Below are positions 17,286 through 25,021 of a DNA stretch of 64,000 nucleotides, piece by piece. The notes beneath the pieces were generated by a model. That model was given only the letters and a program-made list of their open reading frames with translations. It searched no databases and was not told the DNA's origin. Position 1 is the stretch's first letter, and each line of letters starts with the position of its first letter. The translations under genes were made by a program, and so were the position numbers. The DNA comes from Psychrobacillus mangrovi (lineage in GTDB: Bacteria > Bacillota > Bacilli > Bacillales_A > Planococcaceae): the NCBI RefSeq assembly GCF_037104765.1, contig NZ_JBAWSY010000001.1:372001-436000 (forward strand). The letters are read 5' to 3'.

Positions 17286-17912
17286 CTAAGGCAATATCAG
17301 TTTCTGGCCAGCTGAAATACTATTCGAAGTTAATCCATTTGCAGCTTTAATTTTTTCGACTGCATTAGGATCCTTATAATAGTTTACTGCTATTCGATAG
17401 AGTGTCTCATCAGCTTTTACAATATGTGTTCTTTGTTTCGTTTCAACTTTTTGCTCTTCTTTTGGTTCTGCCTTTTCTTCAGGTTTAACTTCTGGTTTTA
17501 CTTCTGGCTTCACTTCAGGAGTAGCTTGTTCAGTTTTTTCTTCACTTGGAACTGACGTTTCAGGCTCTTGTTCTGATTTTTCCGTATCTTCATCCACAAT
17601 TTCTTCATCCTCTTCCTGCTTGGTGCCATTTGAAATTGGTTTTGTTTCCACTTGGATGACACCTTGACCAGAAGCTTCTTCTACTTGATCCGGGGTATAG
17701 AAAAAATGTACATATAGGAAAATGCAAACAGGTATTAGAATAAAGATAAAAAACAAAGAAGGTAACAGTAGGTTTTTAGATTTTTTTTTAGGTTTTTTAG
17801 TATAACTCGATCTTCTACTTCTTCTTGGTTCTGTAATATTATCTTCCATGCCAATAGATTGTCTATGCTCATCAATCTTTTTTTGGTAATCATCTTGATT
17901 CATATTGTTCAA
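17286..17912 (-). CDS. ypbE: LysM-domain membrane protein YpbE
   Basis: This 208-residue protein has a charged cytoplasmic N-terminus, one membrane helix near residues 48-70 and a long Glu/Lys/Pro/Thr-rich spacer with a repeated PEVK motif (three tandem PEVKPEVK-like units near 130-145). It ends in a C-terminal LysM domain (about 162-208, HIVKADETLYRIAVNYY). This suggests an anchor that reaches into the peptidoglycan. Position next to recQ agrees with YpbE of B. subtilis. No enzyme domain is present. Confidence 0.85.
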   Translation of the reverse strand: MNNMNQDDYQKKIDEHRQSIGMEDNITEPRRSRRSSYTKKPKKKSKNLLLPSLFFIFILIPVCIFLYVHFFYTPDQVEEASGQGVIQVETKPISNGTKQEEDEEIVDEDTEKSEQEPETSVPSEEKTEQATPEVKPEVKPEVKPEEKAEPKEEQKVETKQRTHIVKADETLYRIAVNYYKDPNAVEKIKAANGLTSNSISAGQKLILP

Positions 17913-17981
17913 ACTCCATTCATTCCATCTTTACTAAATCTATTATGACGAATTTTGTTGAAAAAGTAAACTTCACAATAT

Positions 17982-19397
17982 TTATGGACGGAGCAACTCA
18001 TTAATTCTATTGAACCAATTTAGTTCTATATTTTCTAGATTTTGATATTCACGTTTGGTAAGTAATTGTTGAAGATCAAGTGAACAATTGAAACAACAGT
18101 TTTTTGGTTTAGTAGTCAATTGTTCATCAAACGTATTTAAAATTTGTTCTCTTATGCATAGTTCACTTTGGAATAAAGTAAATAATTTTTGAATTTCTAG
18201 CCATTTTCTCTTCTTGATGTCATGAAATAAAGCTATTGTCTCTTGCTCGGATAAAATTTCTTTCCAATAGCTTAAGATACGAAAGGTCGTTTCCGGAAGA
18301 AGAATTTGATACTCCTCTGATTGAAAGGCAGCATGAATATCCGTTTCATCTGGAAAGTCCTTCATTGCAACATAAAATGCCTGTTCCACATCTGAATTGG
18401 TATAAATGAGTGAAGCTATTGACTGTTTTCCGTCTCTTGCAGCTCTTCCAACTTCTTGCATGTAACTAGCAATGGAAGTAGGGATATGATCATGTATTAT
18501 TTGTCGAATATTGTCTTTATGAATACCCATACCAAATGCGTTAGTTGCACAAATCCAGTCTAAATCTCCTTGCTGAAATTGTTGTTGGACTAATACACGA
18601 TCCTCCTGTTCCAATTTCGCATGATAAAAGGCAACCTTAACTCCCTTTTTTTCTAGTTCATAAGCATAATATTCTGCTTTTTTACGGGATTGTGTGTATA
18701 AAATTCCGGGACCATTAGTTGTAGTTATACGGCCCATTATCCATGCTTCTTTCTCTTTTTGACTATCCGCTTTTTGCACCTCATAAGCAATAGTAGGACG
18801 ATCTAATGAATGAATAAACTCAAAAGGATTGCTCATATGTAAGGTCCCTTTAATATCATCCACCACTTTTTGGGTAGCAGTTGCTGTTAAAGCAAGTACA
18901 TTAGCTTCTGGAAAAGCATCTAACCAGTTAGAGATTCTCAAATAATCAGGTCGAAAATCATATCCCCACTGTGAAATACAATGTGCTTCATCTGCTACAA
19001 TATATGCTATGGAAATCGATGACAGGGCACAATTAAAACGTTTGTTTTGAAGCATTTCTGGTGAAGTGAAGATAAACTTATACATTGCCAAATTACTCAT
19101 AACCATTTCTTTTTGTTCGTAAGTAAGAAAGGAATTTATTGCCACAACTCTTTTTTCTCCAAACATTTTTAATTGTTCTACTTGATCTTGCATTAATGAT
19201 AATAATGGAGAAACAATTACAACTGCACCTTTCATGAAATAGGCAGGTAATTGATATAATAATGATTTGCCCATACCAGTCGGCAGTATTGCGACGACAT
19301 CTTTACCAGCAATTACTTGCTCAATTATTTCTTTTTGTCCTTCTCGAAAAGAAGTATGGCCAAATTTCTGTTGAAGTATTTCTGACAGCTTATCCAT
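17982..19397 (-). CDS. recQ: ATP-dependent RecQ-family DNA helicase, short form
   Basis: RecQ helicases unwind branched DNA during recombination and repair. This 471-residue version has Walker A GMGKSLLYQLP near residues 41-51, DEAHCISQWGYDFR near 135-148, SRKKAEYYAYELEKKG in the second RecA-like domain and the QEVGRAARDG motif VI near 315. A C-terminal Cys cluster (CCFNC, with CIR upstream) makes the zinc-binding region, but there is no HRDC domain, as in the RecS-type B. subtilis protein at this locus. It overlaps ypbB by 8 bases. Confidence 0.95.
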   Translation of the reverse strand: MDKLSEILQQKFGHTSFREGQKEIIEQVIAGKDVVAILPTGMGKSLLYQLPAYFMKGAVVIVSPLLSLMQDQVEQLKMFGEKRVVAINSFLTYEQKEMVMSNLAMYKFIFTSPEMLQNKRFNCALSSISIAYIVADEAHCISQWGYDFRPDYLRISNWLDAFPEANVLALTATATQKVVDDIKGTLHMSNPFEFIHSLDRPTIAYEVQKADSQKEKEAWIMGRITTTNGPGILYTQSRKKAEYYAYELEKKGVKVAFYHAKLEQEDRVLVQQQFQQGDLDWICATNAFGMGIHKDNIRQIIHDHIPTSIASYMQEVGRAARDGKQSIASLIYTNSDVEQAFYVAMKDFPDETDIHAAFQSEEYQILLPETTFRILSYWKEILSEQETIALFHDIKKRKWLEIQKLFTLFQSELCIREQILNTFDEQLTTKPKNCCFNCSLDLQQLLTKREYQNLENIELNWFNRINELLRP

Positions 19398-20424
19398 TAG
19401 CTTCTTCTCCTTTTGCTAGTGCAATTCTAATTTGAAAAAAGCTTAACTCGGGAGCCTGCTCTCGAATAATTTTTAACTTTTTCGTTTGTAGACTATTTGA
19501 TATCCTTAACACTTTTTCGACTTGTTCATTTGAAATATAAGAAAAGAAAGGAAAGTATTGATTTGCGGACACTATTTCAATAATATGATCTTCAATCGTA
19601 TTGAATTTTAAAAAGCGCATTGCAGCTATTTCTTGCAGGTTATGTCCCTTTTGAATTAATTGATACGTCTTCATAGCTGATTCAGTTAGCGGAGTTTGAA
19701 CCTCTACATCTTTTACGAGAGGTAACAAGTCCGGAAACTTTTCTTCATTGATGATCGGAAGTGCAATATGTAAACTTTCAATAAACAACATTTTTATATC
19801 AAAAAGAGATAGATTGTAATGCCGAGCAAGTTGTTCCCATGTTAAACCACTTTTTCCATAACCACTTAATCGATAGACAAATATTTCTCTGTGAATATTC
19901 TCAAATTTTGTATTCTCAAGTAGTTGAAGCAATTGTTGTCTAAAGTTTGAATAAAATGCAACATTTTTATAATCTCTACTGTAAAGATATCCTTTTACAA
20001 ATTGGTGTATATCTTGATTCTTTTGATTTGGAACATAGCGATGTACATTTGCTTGAAAATGAGATAACGTCTGAATCACCAATTCCATTCTGCTCCAAAA
20101 AACATGCTCATTTCCTCTATATAACCATCCATTAAATTGAGGATCTTTCATTGTCTTTATTTGCATTAAACCTTTTTCTGTAAGATTTATAACCGACCCA
20201 TTCTCTTCAATAAAGCCCTTATTTACAAGTGTCAAAATTTCGACATTATATTGATCTAGTGATAATTTAGGATAAAGCGAAAAAAAAGGATGAAGTTTAA
20301 AATAAGTAACATCCTGTATTGTCTGGCCAGATTTTTTGCCTTTTAATAAGTAAAAGGGTGCGGTAGATGACCGTTCTCCATGAAATTTTTGAATGATTAA
20401 TAGTAATAAATGATGAAAGTACAA
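19390..20424 (-). CDS. ypbB: YpbB-like helix-turn-helix protein, RecQ partner
   Basis: This 344-residue protein has no signal peptide. The C-terminal third holds the helix-turn-helix segment seen in YpbB proteins (about residues 255-290, QKGHNLQEIAAMRFLKFN followed by EDHIIEIV). It directly precedes recQ with an 8-base overlap, the usual translational coupling in bacilli, so a role in helicase function or regulation is inferred. The start at 20424 faces the divergent fer promoter. Experimental knowledge is scarce. Confidence 0.85.
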   Translation of the reverse strand: MYFHHLLLLIIQKFHGERSSTAPFYLLKGKKSGQTIQDVTYFKLHPFFSLYPKLSLDQYNVEILTLVNKGFIEENGSVINLTEKGLMQIKTMKDPQFNGWLYRGNEHVFWSRMELVIQTLSHFQANVHRYVPNQKNQDIHQFVKGYLYSRDYKNVAFYSNFRQQLLQLLENTKFENIHREIFVYRLSGYGKSGLTWEQLARHYNLSLFDIKMLFIESLHIALPIINEEKFPDLLPLVKDVEVQTPLTESAMKTYQLIQKGHNLQEIAAMRFLKFNTIEDHIIEIVSANQYFPFFSYISNEQVEKVLRISNSLQTKKLKIIREQAPELSFFQIRIALAKGEEANG

Positions 20425-20456
20425 TGTAAATACCTCACGTTTTTAATGTATTTTTG

Positions 20457-20485
20457 TTGAAAAGTCACGTAAACAGTTTTAGAAT
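20457..20485 (+). promoter_or_regulatory. Predicted SigA promoter of fer
   Basis: TTGAAA (20457-20462) and TAGAAT (20480-20485) are separated by exactly 17 bases and lie 51 bases before the fer start codon. This matches the housekeeping consensus closely. Confidence 0.7.
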
Positions 20486-20535
20486 GAATAGGATAGCTAT
20501 TCCGTGTAAGCAGATATAAAGGAGAGAATATAATA

Positions 20536-20784
20536 ATGGCTAAATATACAATTGTAGATAAAGATACATGTATCGCATGTGGCGCATGTGGCGCAGCAGC
20601 ACCTGATATATACGATTATGATGATGAAGGTATTGCATACGTTATTTTAGATGATAACATGGGCACAGTAGAAGTTCCAGACGAACTACTAGAAGATATG
20701 GAAGATGCATTTGAAGGATGCCCTACTGATTCAATTAAAGTAGCAGACGAGTCATTTGAAGGCGATGCTTTGAAATTTGAATAG
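20536..20784 (+). CDS. fer: 4Fe-4S ferredoxin
   Basis: This 82-residue acidic protein binds one [4Fe-4S] cluster through CIACGAC near residues 12-18 and the distant CPTD Cys near residue 62, the Bacillus-type monocluster pattern. It carries electrons to enzymes such as cytochrome P450s and desaturases in B. subtilis. It has its own promoter and terminator, and its place beside ypbB-recQ is conserved. Confidence 0.96.
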   Translation: MAKYTIVDKDTCIACGACGAAAPDIYDYDDEGIAYVILDDNMGTVEVPDELLEDMEDAFEGCPTDSIKVADESFEGDALKFE

Positions 20785-20798
20785 ATGAATAATGTAAA

Positions 20799-20827
20799 CT
20801 GCCTAGATTTTTGAGGCAGTTTTTTTA
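20799..20827 (+). terminator. Terminator after fer
   Basis: Stem CTGCCT with AGGCAG followed by seven T residues, 15 bases past the fer stop. Confidence 0.9.
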
Positions 20828-20918
20828 TAAGAATTTGCAGCCCATGTTTATAATAGTGTCACTTATTAGAATCTACTTAATTCCCAACCATAATTAGAGA
20901 TTAGTATCACGGATGTGC

Positions 20919-20964
20919 GCTTGCCGCAGGCTACGCATGAGCCTCCGCAGGATGAGTCGCTCCT
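20919..20964 (+). repeat. 46-base GC-rich direct repeat, first copy
   Basis: It matches 21508-21553 at 41 of 46 positions without gaps, containing GCTACGCA and TCGCAGGAT-like blocks. Both copies face the same way. Confidence 0.7.
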
Positions 20965-21150
20965 TTGTCGCTCCCACATCCTTTACGGTTCTCATTCTTC
21001 GCGCTCCTGCGGCGTGTAAAACGCTCATCCTATAAATTTCCTTAGATACAGTCAGAAGTAACTTGTTAATGATAAGTGAAGAGTTATCTTTATGTGAGTT
21101 AGCTAGTTTTAATTGGAAATATTTTTCTAAAAATGTCACGAAATGTTGCA

Positions 21151-21276
21151 ACGAGACCAATTAAGTTTCTTCCGAGACTATTCATAGCGTAAACGAGACC
21201 AATTCAATGACAACCGAGACTAATCACAGCATAACCGAGACCAATTTCACTGTAACAGAGACCATTACTCGAAATT
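21151..21276 (+). repeat. Six tandem 21-base degenerate repeats
   Basis: Units begin at 21151, 21172, 21193, 21214, 21235 and 21256, each exactly 21 bases, with the shared head (A/C)CGAGAC(C/T)AATT followed by a variable tail that often ends in TAA or CAA. Because 21 is a multiple of three, one plus-strand frame reads heptads such as TETNHSI and TETNFTV, but it lacks a ribosome site. Confidence 0.75.
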
Positions 21277-21507
21277 CATTAATAGGTGACACTTGCATTC
21301 GCTCGCGCCTTGAAAGCCGCATGACGGGCCGTATGAGACAGCGAAATTTATTTTGCGACGAACTTTGCGCAGGAGCACGAATGCGCTAGCGCATACAGCA
21401 GCTCATGCGGACGTGCGGCCAGCGTGAATGCCTATAGTTGGTGATGAATCTTTTCAATACTTAATATATTATTTATTGATACTTAGATATCTTAAAAATG
21501 GATCTGA

Positions 21508-21553
21508 GCTTGGCGCACGCTACGCAGGAGCCTTCGCAGGATAAGTCGCTCCT
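21508..21553 (+). repeat. 46-base GC-rich direct repeat, second copy
   Basis: This is the second copy of the element at 20919-20964, with five mismatches. Confidence 0.7.
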
Positions 21554-21783
21554 ACTTCTGGTAGGAATTTATCTCTCTCTATAAAAAAAGATATCTGGCT
21601 CCTTGTATCTCTATGCCAAATAGACCCGCAGACAATGCCGTATTTTCGATATGTCTCCGATGTGTACTTAGTTGAGCGTTTCAAATACGATATGTCCTTT
21701 AAATACTTCTTAGTTATAGCACCAGAAGATGACCTCAACAAGATATTTTTTAGATAGAAGATTTTTTCTGTAGACTTACACTA

Positions 21784-21914
21784 GTTGATTGTAGTGGAAG
21801 GCGGCGACTCCGGCGGGAACTGTGAGACAGATGAAACATCACAACGTACCCGAAGGGGTGGTGATGGTTCATCGATCACCCCGCGGAACGTGTCCGCCTG
21901 TAACGGAAATCAAC
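21784..21914 (+). repeat. GC-rich intergenic repeat, copy B
   Basis: The element runs from GTTGATTGTAGTGGAAGGCGG to CCGCCTGTAACGGAAATCAAC, so its outer 21 bases are imperfect inverted repeats. Inner sequence differs from copy A except near the edges (GGCGGCGACTCC; TCCGCCTG). A 27-base AT-rich near-palindrome (CGAGTAAGTGAACAATAAATC) follows at about 21930-21970. Confidence 0.65.
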
Positions 21915-22093
21915 GGGTTCCATCTAAATAGCGAGTAAGTGAACAATAAATCGTTCACTTACTCGCTATGAAATTCCTTTCGGGACTTTTTCAGTGCCCT
22001 CAGCGTGAGCTGCGGAGGAGGCTCTTGGCTACACGCGGAATGCGTCCGCCTGTAACGGATACTATCGCACTTTTTAATATAAGCTATGAAGAA

Positions 22094-22144
22094 AGAGGCT
22101 GCCCTGAAAAGTCATTTTTTATGACTTTCTGGTCAGCCCCTTTT
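22094..22144 (-). terminator. Terminator after ribU
   Basis: A long interrupted hairpin (GGGGCTGACC and AGAAAGTCAT arms) flanked by AAAAGG and CTCTTTC lies directly past the ribU stop. It may work in both directions. Confidence 0.75.
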
Positions 22145-22146
22145 AA

Positions 22147-22740
22147 TTAATTTATATCAGGGACGCCAAACGAATTTGTTACCCTATCGAGCAATGGTTT
22201 CATTCGCTTAAATAAAACAATCATTACAATTGTTACTAATAGCCCTTTTATCAAGTTGAACGGTAAGATACCGAAAATGATTGAATTAAACAACGCTGTT
22301 CCAGTTTCCATTGGGAAGTTTAAGAAATAAGTATACATTGGTAAAAATACAAAATAATTTAAAACACTCATGCCAATAGCCATGGAAATTGTTCCACAAG
22401 CTAGACCGTACATAATCCCTTTAGAGGATGATGCTTTACGATAAATTAAATAAACAGGTGTTATAAATAAAATACTAGTTGCAAAGTTAGCCATATGTCC
22501 TACAGGAACACCAGTTGGACTACCTGCAAATAACCAATCCAATACGTTTTTCATAAATGCTACAACTATACCTGCAATAGGCCCCATTGTAATAGCGGCA
22601 ATCAATGCTGGAAGATCACTAAAATCCACTTTTAAATAAGCTGGTAAAACTGGTAACGGAAATGCAAGTAGCATTAAAACAAAAGAAATACTACTCAACA
22701 TTGCGATTGCAATAAGCTTTCGCGTCTTGCTTTTTGTCAT
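22147..22740 (-). CDS. ribU: Riboflavin ECF transporter substrate-binding component
   Basis: RibU binds riboflavin in the membrane and works with the shared energy-coupling module encoded elsewhere. The 197-residue protein has about six hydrophobic helices and an N-terminal basic start (MTKSKTRKLIAIAMLSS). I set the start at the ATG at 22740 because AGGAGAGAGG lies just upstream; an upstream TTG at 22773 would include it. An FMN riboswitch and terminator precede it, so uptake is shut off when FMN is plentiful. B. subtilis ypaA has the same arrangement beside fer. Confidence 0.95.
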   Translation of the reverse strand: MTKSKTRKLIAIAMLSSISFVLMLLAFPLPVLPAYLKVDFSDLPALIAAITMGPIAGIVVAFMKNVLDWLFAGSPTGVPVGHMANFATSILFITPVYLIYRKASSSKGIMYGLACGTISMAIGMSVLNYFVFLPMYTYFLNFPMETGTALFNSIIFGILPFNLIKGLLVTIVMIVLFKRMKPLLDRVTNSFGVPDIN

Positions 22741-22802
22741 TATTCCTCTCTCCTTTTGCGATTCACTCCACAAGAAGAAAGGTTCAGCACGAATTTCAAA
22801 CT

Positions 22803-22837
22803 CAAAAAATCCCTTAAGCTATTAAAGAGCTCAAGGG
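22803..22837 (-). terminator. FMN riboswitch expression-platform terminator
   Basis: Stem CCCTTGAGCT pairing with AGCTTAAGGG (one G-U pair), then six T residues, between the aptamer and ribU. Formation of this hairpin on FMN binding would stop transcription. Confidence 0.85.
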
Positions 22838-22897
22838 AGAAACAAGGCACACTTAAATAAGCGTATCCGTATTAGAGTATACGAAAAACGACTGTAC

Positions 22898-23028
22898 CTT
22901 CACCTTCTCCCATCCAGACTATACTGTCGGCTTTGGAATCTAACCAAATCCTGCCATTACGGCTCGCGGGCTCAAGAAAAAAACTTCTAATACCGCCGAT
23001 CGGGAATTTCACCCTGCCCCGAAGATGA
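22898..23028 (-). ncRNA. FMN riboswitch (RFN element)
   Basis: Read on the minus strand, the leader contains the conserved FMN aptamer blocks in order: ATCTTCGGGGCAGGGTG, CCCGATCGGCGGT, GAGCCCGCGAGCC, GGCAGGATTTGGT and CCGACAGTATAGTCTGGATG, ending GGGAGAAGGTG. The outer P1 stem pairs CATCTTC with GAAGGTG. It lies about 160 bases upstream of ribU with a terminator in between, the standard off-switch arrangement. Confidence 0.96.
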
Positions 23029-23055
23029 ATCAATATTTTATTAGCATTCAAGAAT

Positions 23056-23084
23056 AATATCTTGAATTAATAATAGTTTATCAA
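23056..23084 (-). promoter_or_regulatory. Predicted promoter of the FMN leader
   Basis: TTGATA (23079-23084) and GATATT (23056-23061) with a 17-base spacer lie about 30 bases before the aptamer. The -10 is imperfect. Confidence 0.5.
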
Positions 23085-23131
23085 AAACAGAACCGTTATG
23101 CAATACAATTGCTTCATAATTTTATAATACT

Positions 23132-23170
23132 AAAAAATGCCAAGCTTTGAAACAAATCAAAGTCGGCATT
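23132..23170 (-). terminator. Terminator after rsiX
   Basis: Stem AATGCCGACTTTGA with its near-complement CAAAGCTTGGCATT, followed by TTTTT on the minus strand, 9 bases past the rsiX stop. Confidence 0.85.
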
Positions 23171-23178
23171 CCAGATTC

Positions 23179-24444
23179 CTATTTTACACTCATTATAAAA
23201 CCATTAGGTCCAAGTGGCTTAGGAAGGGTATTATTAAAATTAAATTTATCCCATTGCTCCTGAACCAAATTTTCTAATTTTACTTCAGTTCCAAAACTGG
23301 CAGCTGTTAATGCAAAGGCTTCTATCAGGCGTGTAGCTTCGTTTGGTTCCAATGATTCTAAATCAAAGGGTTCGTCAAACTTAATTACTGCTACTCCGTC
23401 ACGATTCTCATATGAATACGTAACAGTTGATGGCACTACAGAAGTGTATATGTCATTACCTACATTTTTCATGTCTAAAAATGCTTCAGAAATAGTATCA
23501 TAATTAGATGAAAAGTTAGGAGTCAAGTATACATTTCCATTTTGGGCACGATAATTATAATAATTATGGTGTCCTATCAAACCTTCCAATTTACTTGGCT
23601 CATTTAAAATACCTACTTGATCCCATTCAAGTAGAGAGCCGTCTTCATTTAAAAGAGCAACCGATTCAAAATCTTTAAAAATTTCATTTAGGGAACTCCA
23701 GTAAGGAGCCGAGGTTCCTGACGCTGTGTCATATCCATGGTCTTTAGGTAAATAATGCGTCAACAATTGATTTTCGGCAACAAAATATCCTTTATAGGGA
23801 TGATATTCTGTAAATCCGAGTGCCTCTTCATTTATTAGACTTGCATATCGTTCATACAACTGAAGGCTGTTTGGAACCATGTTTGGAAAATCTACTTCCA
23901 CTTGTTCTTTTGGAATAATAATTGTTACAGGTACAGTTAATGCATTCTCATTGAATGAAAAATGAAAAACAGTGCCTCCATTCAAATCTTCTTCATAGAC
24001 AGCATTTAAAGTATCTATAGGTATTAAATCTATATTAGATTCCATTTTAATCGTCATTTTTGACATGTCGTCAGATGATTCATTCTCACTTTCATCATTT
24101 GTGATTGCAGATTCTTCTGTTCTATCCATTGACTGCATACTTTCTTCTTCACTACTCTTCTCTTCCATTTCCTTGCTAGTGCTATATTGCTGTATAGAAT
24201 TGTCATTATTGCGATAAGAAGAAACTAAAAAAGTGATAAGAATTATGGAAGCAATAGAAACAACTAAAGGCAACCATCTGGATAAGTTCTTATGGGAAAG
24301 ATGTTTTTTTTGTTCTTTTTCGTGAGCCTCTACCTTTTGTTTTACCAGATTATACACATCTTCTTTGGAACGATGATCTGTAAACTTGGGCATATGGTTC
24401 AGTAATTCATCTAGTGCTTCATCATCTTTTTTCCAATCACTCAT
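23179..24444 (-). CDS. rsiX: Anti-sigma-X factor, membrane protein
   Basis: RsiX holds SigX inactive at the membrane. The 421-residue protein has a charged cytoplasmic N-terminus (WKKDDEALDELLN), one membrane helix near residues 57-76, a Ser/Glu-rich linker (about 80-125) and a large extracytoplasmic domain related to RsiX/GerMN-type proteins. The ATG at 24444 follows GGAGGGTG and overlaps the sigX stop by 8 bases. It is longer than the B. subtilis protein of about 370 residues as I recall it, mostly in the linker. Confidence 0.85.
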   Translation of the reverse strand: MSDWKKDDEALDELLNHMPKFTDHRSKEDVYNLVKQKVEAHEKEQKKHLSHKNLSRWLPLVVSIASIILITFLVSSYRNNDNSIQQYSTSKEMEEKSSEEESMQSMDRTEESAITNDESENESSDDMSKMTIKMESNIDLIPIDTLNAVYEEDLNGGTVFHFSFNENALTVPVTIIIPKEQVEVDFPNMVPNSLQLYERYASLINEEALGFTEYHPYKGYFVAENQLLTHYLPKDHGYDTASGTSAPYWSSLNEIFKDFESVALLNEDGSLLEWDQVGILNEPSKLEGLIGHHNYYNYRAQNGNVYLTPNFSSNYDTISEAFLDMKNVGNDIYTSVVPSTVTYSYENRDGVAVIKFDEPFDLESLEPNEATRLIEAFALTAASFGTEVKLENLVQEQWDKFNFNNTLPKPLGPNGFIMSVK

Positions 24445-24973
24445 GATGAACCTCACCCTCCTTCTTTGTTTCAGATAATCGTTCACGCAGTGCCTTTATA
24501 GCACGATGCTGTGTTGTTTTCACTTTTCCTTCTGACCAATTTAGTATTTGTGCTGTCTCAGCGATAGAAAGTTGTTGAAAATAACGCATAATTATAACCA
24601 TTTTTTGATCGCCAGTACAATCATCCAAGGCAACTAATAAAGATTTCATTTCGTCATTCAATTGAACTAAATCTTCTGGAAGCATATCTGAAGAAGCAAG
24701 CTGCATTGTTTCCCAATTAAAGGAATCAAATAGCCTTTTCTTTCTAACTGCTTGCTTTCTAAAATGATCGATTGCTACATTTTTGGCTATTGAAAATAGC
24801 CATGTTTTCTCAGAACTCTTCCCCTCAAATCGGCTATAAGCCCTTAAAACACGAACATACACTTCTTGGACCAAGTCTTCCGCAGTCTGCCTATTTTTAA
24901 CTAAATAGATCAAAAACTGAAAAACGTCTTGATGATAACTATCATACAAGCGGTGGAAAACGGAGTCATTCAT
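24437..24973 (-). CDS. sigX: ECF sigma factor SigX
   Basis: This 178-residue protein has sigma region 2 (LVKNRQTAEDLVQEVYVRVL, residues 22-41, then TWLFSIAKNVAIDHFRKQ) and region 4 (QLSIAETAQILNWSEGKVKT, near 140-160). In B. subtilis SigX controls cell-envelope charge and modification genes. The cytoplasmic product is encoded just upstream of, and overlapping, its anti-sigma gene, and both sit before resE as in B. subtilis, which supports SigX over other ECF factors. Confidence 0.9.
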   Translation of the reverse strand: MNDSVFHRLYDSYHQDVFQFLIYLVKNRQTAEDLVQEVYVRVLRAYSRFEGKSSEKTWLFSIAKNVAIDHFRKQAVRKKRLFDSFNWETMQLASSDMLPEDLVQLNDEMKSLLVALDDCTGDQKMVIIMRYFQQLSIAETAQILNWSEGKVKTTQHRAIKALRERLSETKKEGEVHHE

Positions 24974-25021
24974 AAGCTCCCCCCGTTCTTACAATTAGTC
25001 GTTCATGAACTGTTTTTTGTT

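Larger units (their letters stand above)
20828..22093. other. Gene-free repeat region between fer and ribU
   Basis: About 1.27 kb with alternating GC-rich and AT-rich blocks. It holds a duplicated 46-base element (20919-20964 and 21508-21553), six tandem 21-base units (21151-21276), a 26-base module shared inverted with 14237-14262, GC-rich repeat copy B (21784-21914) and a decayed copy near 21987-22062. Short frames across it follow the repeats and lack ribosome sites; I call no gene. Confidence 0.6.

Noticed and set aside
17982..19397. RecQ considered truncated because it lacks an HRDC domain
   Set aside because: The short form without HRDC is normal for the RecS-type protein at this locus in bacilli.
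20894..21160. 88-codon minus-strand frame next to fer
   Set aside because: It spans the 46-base repeat, has Arg-rich composition typical of repeat DNA and no good ribosome site.
21151..21276. Tandem repeats considered as a CRISPR array
   Set aside because: Units are contiguous without unique spacers of equal length, are degenerate and have no cas genes nearby.
21207..21389. Heptad-repeat protein reading TETN units
   Set aside because: It arises from the 21-base tandem repeat and lacks a ribosome site; no conservation evidence.
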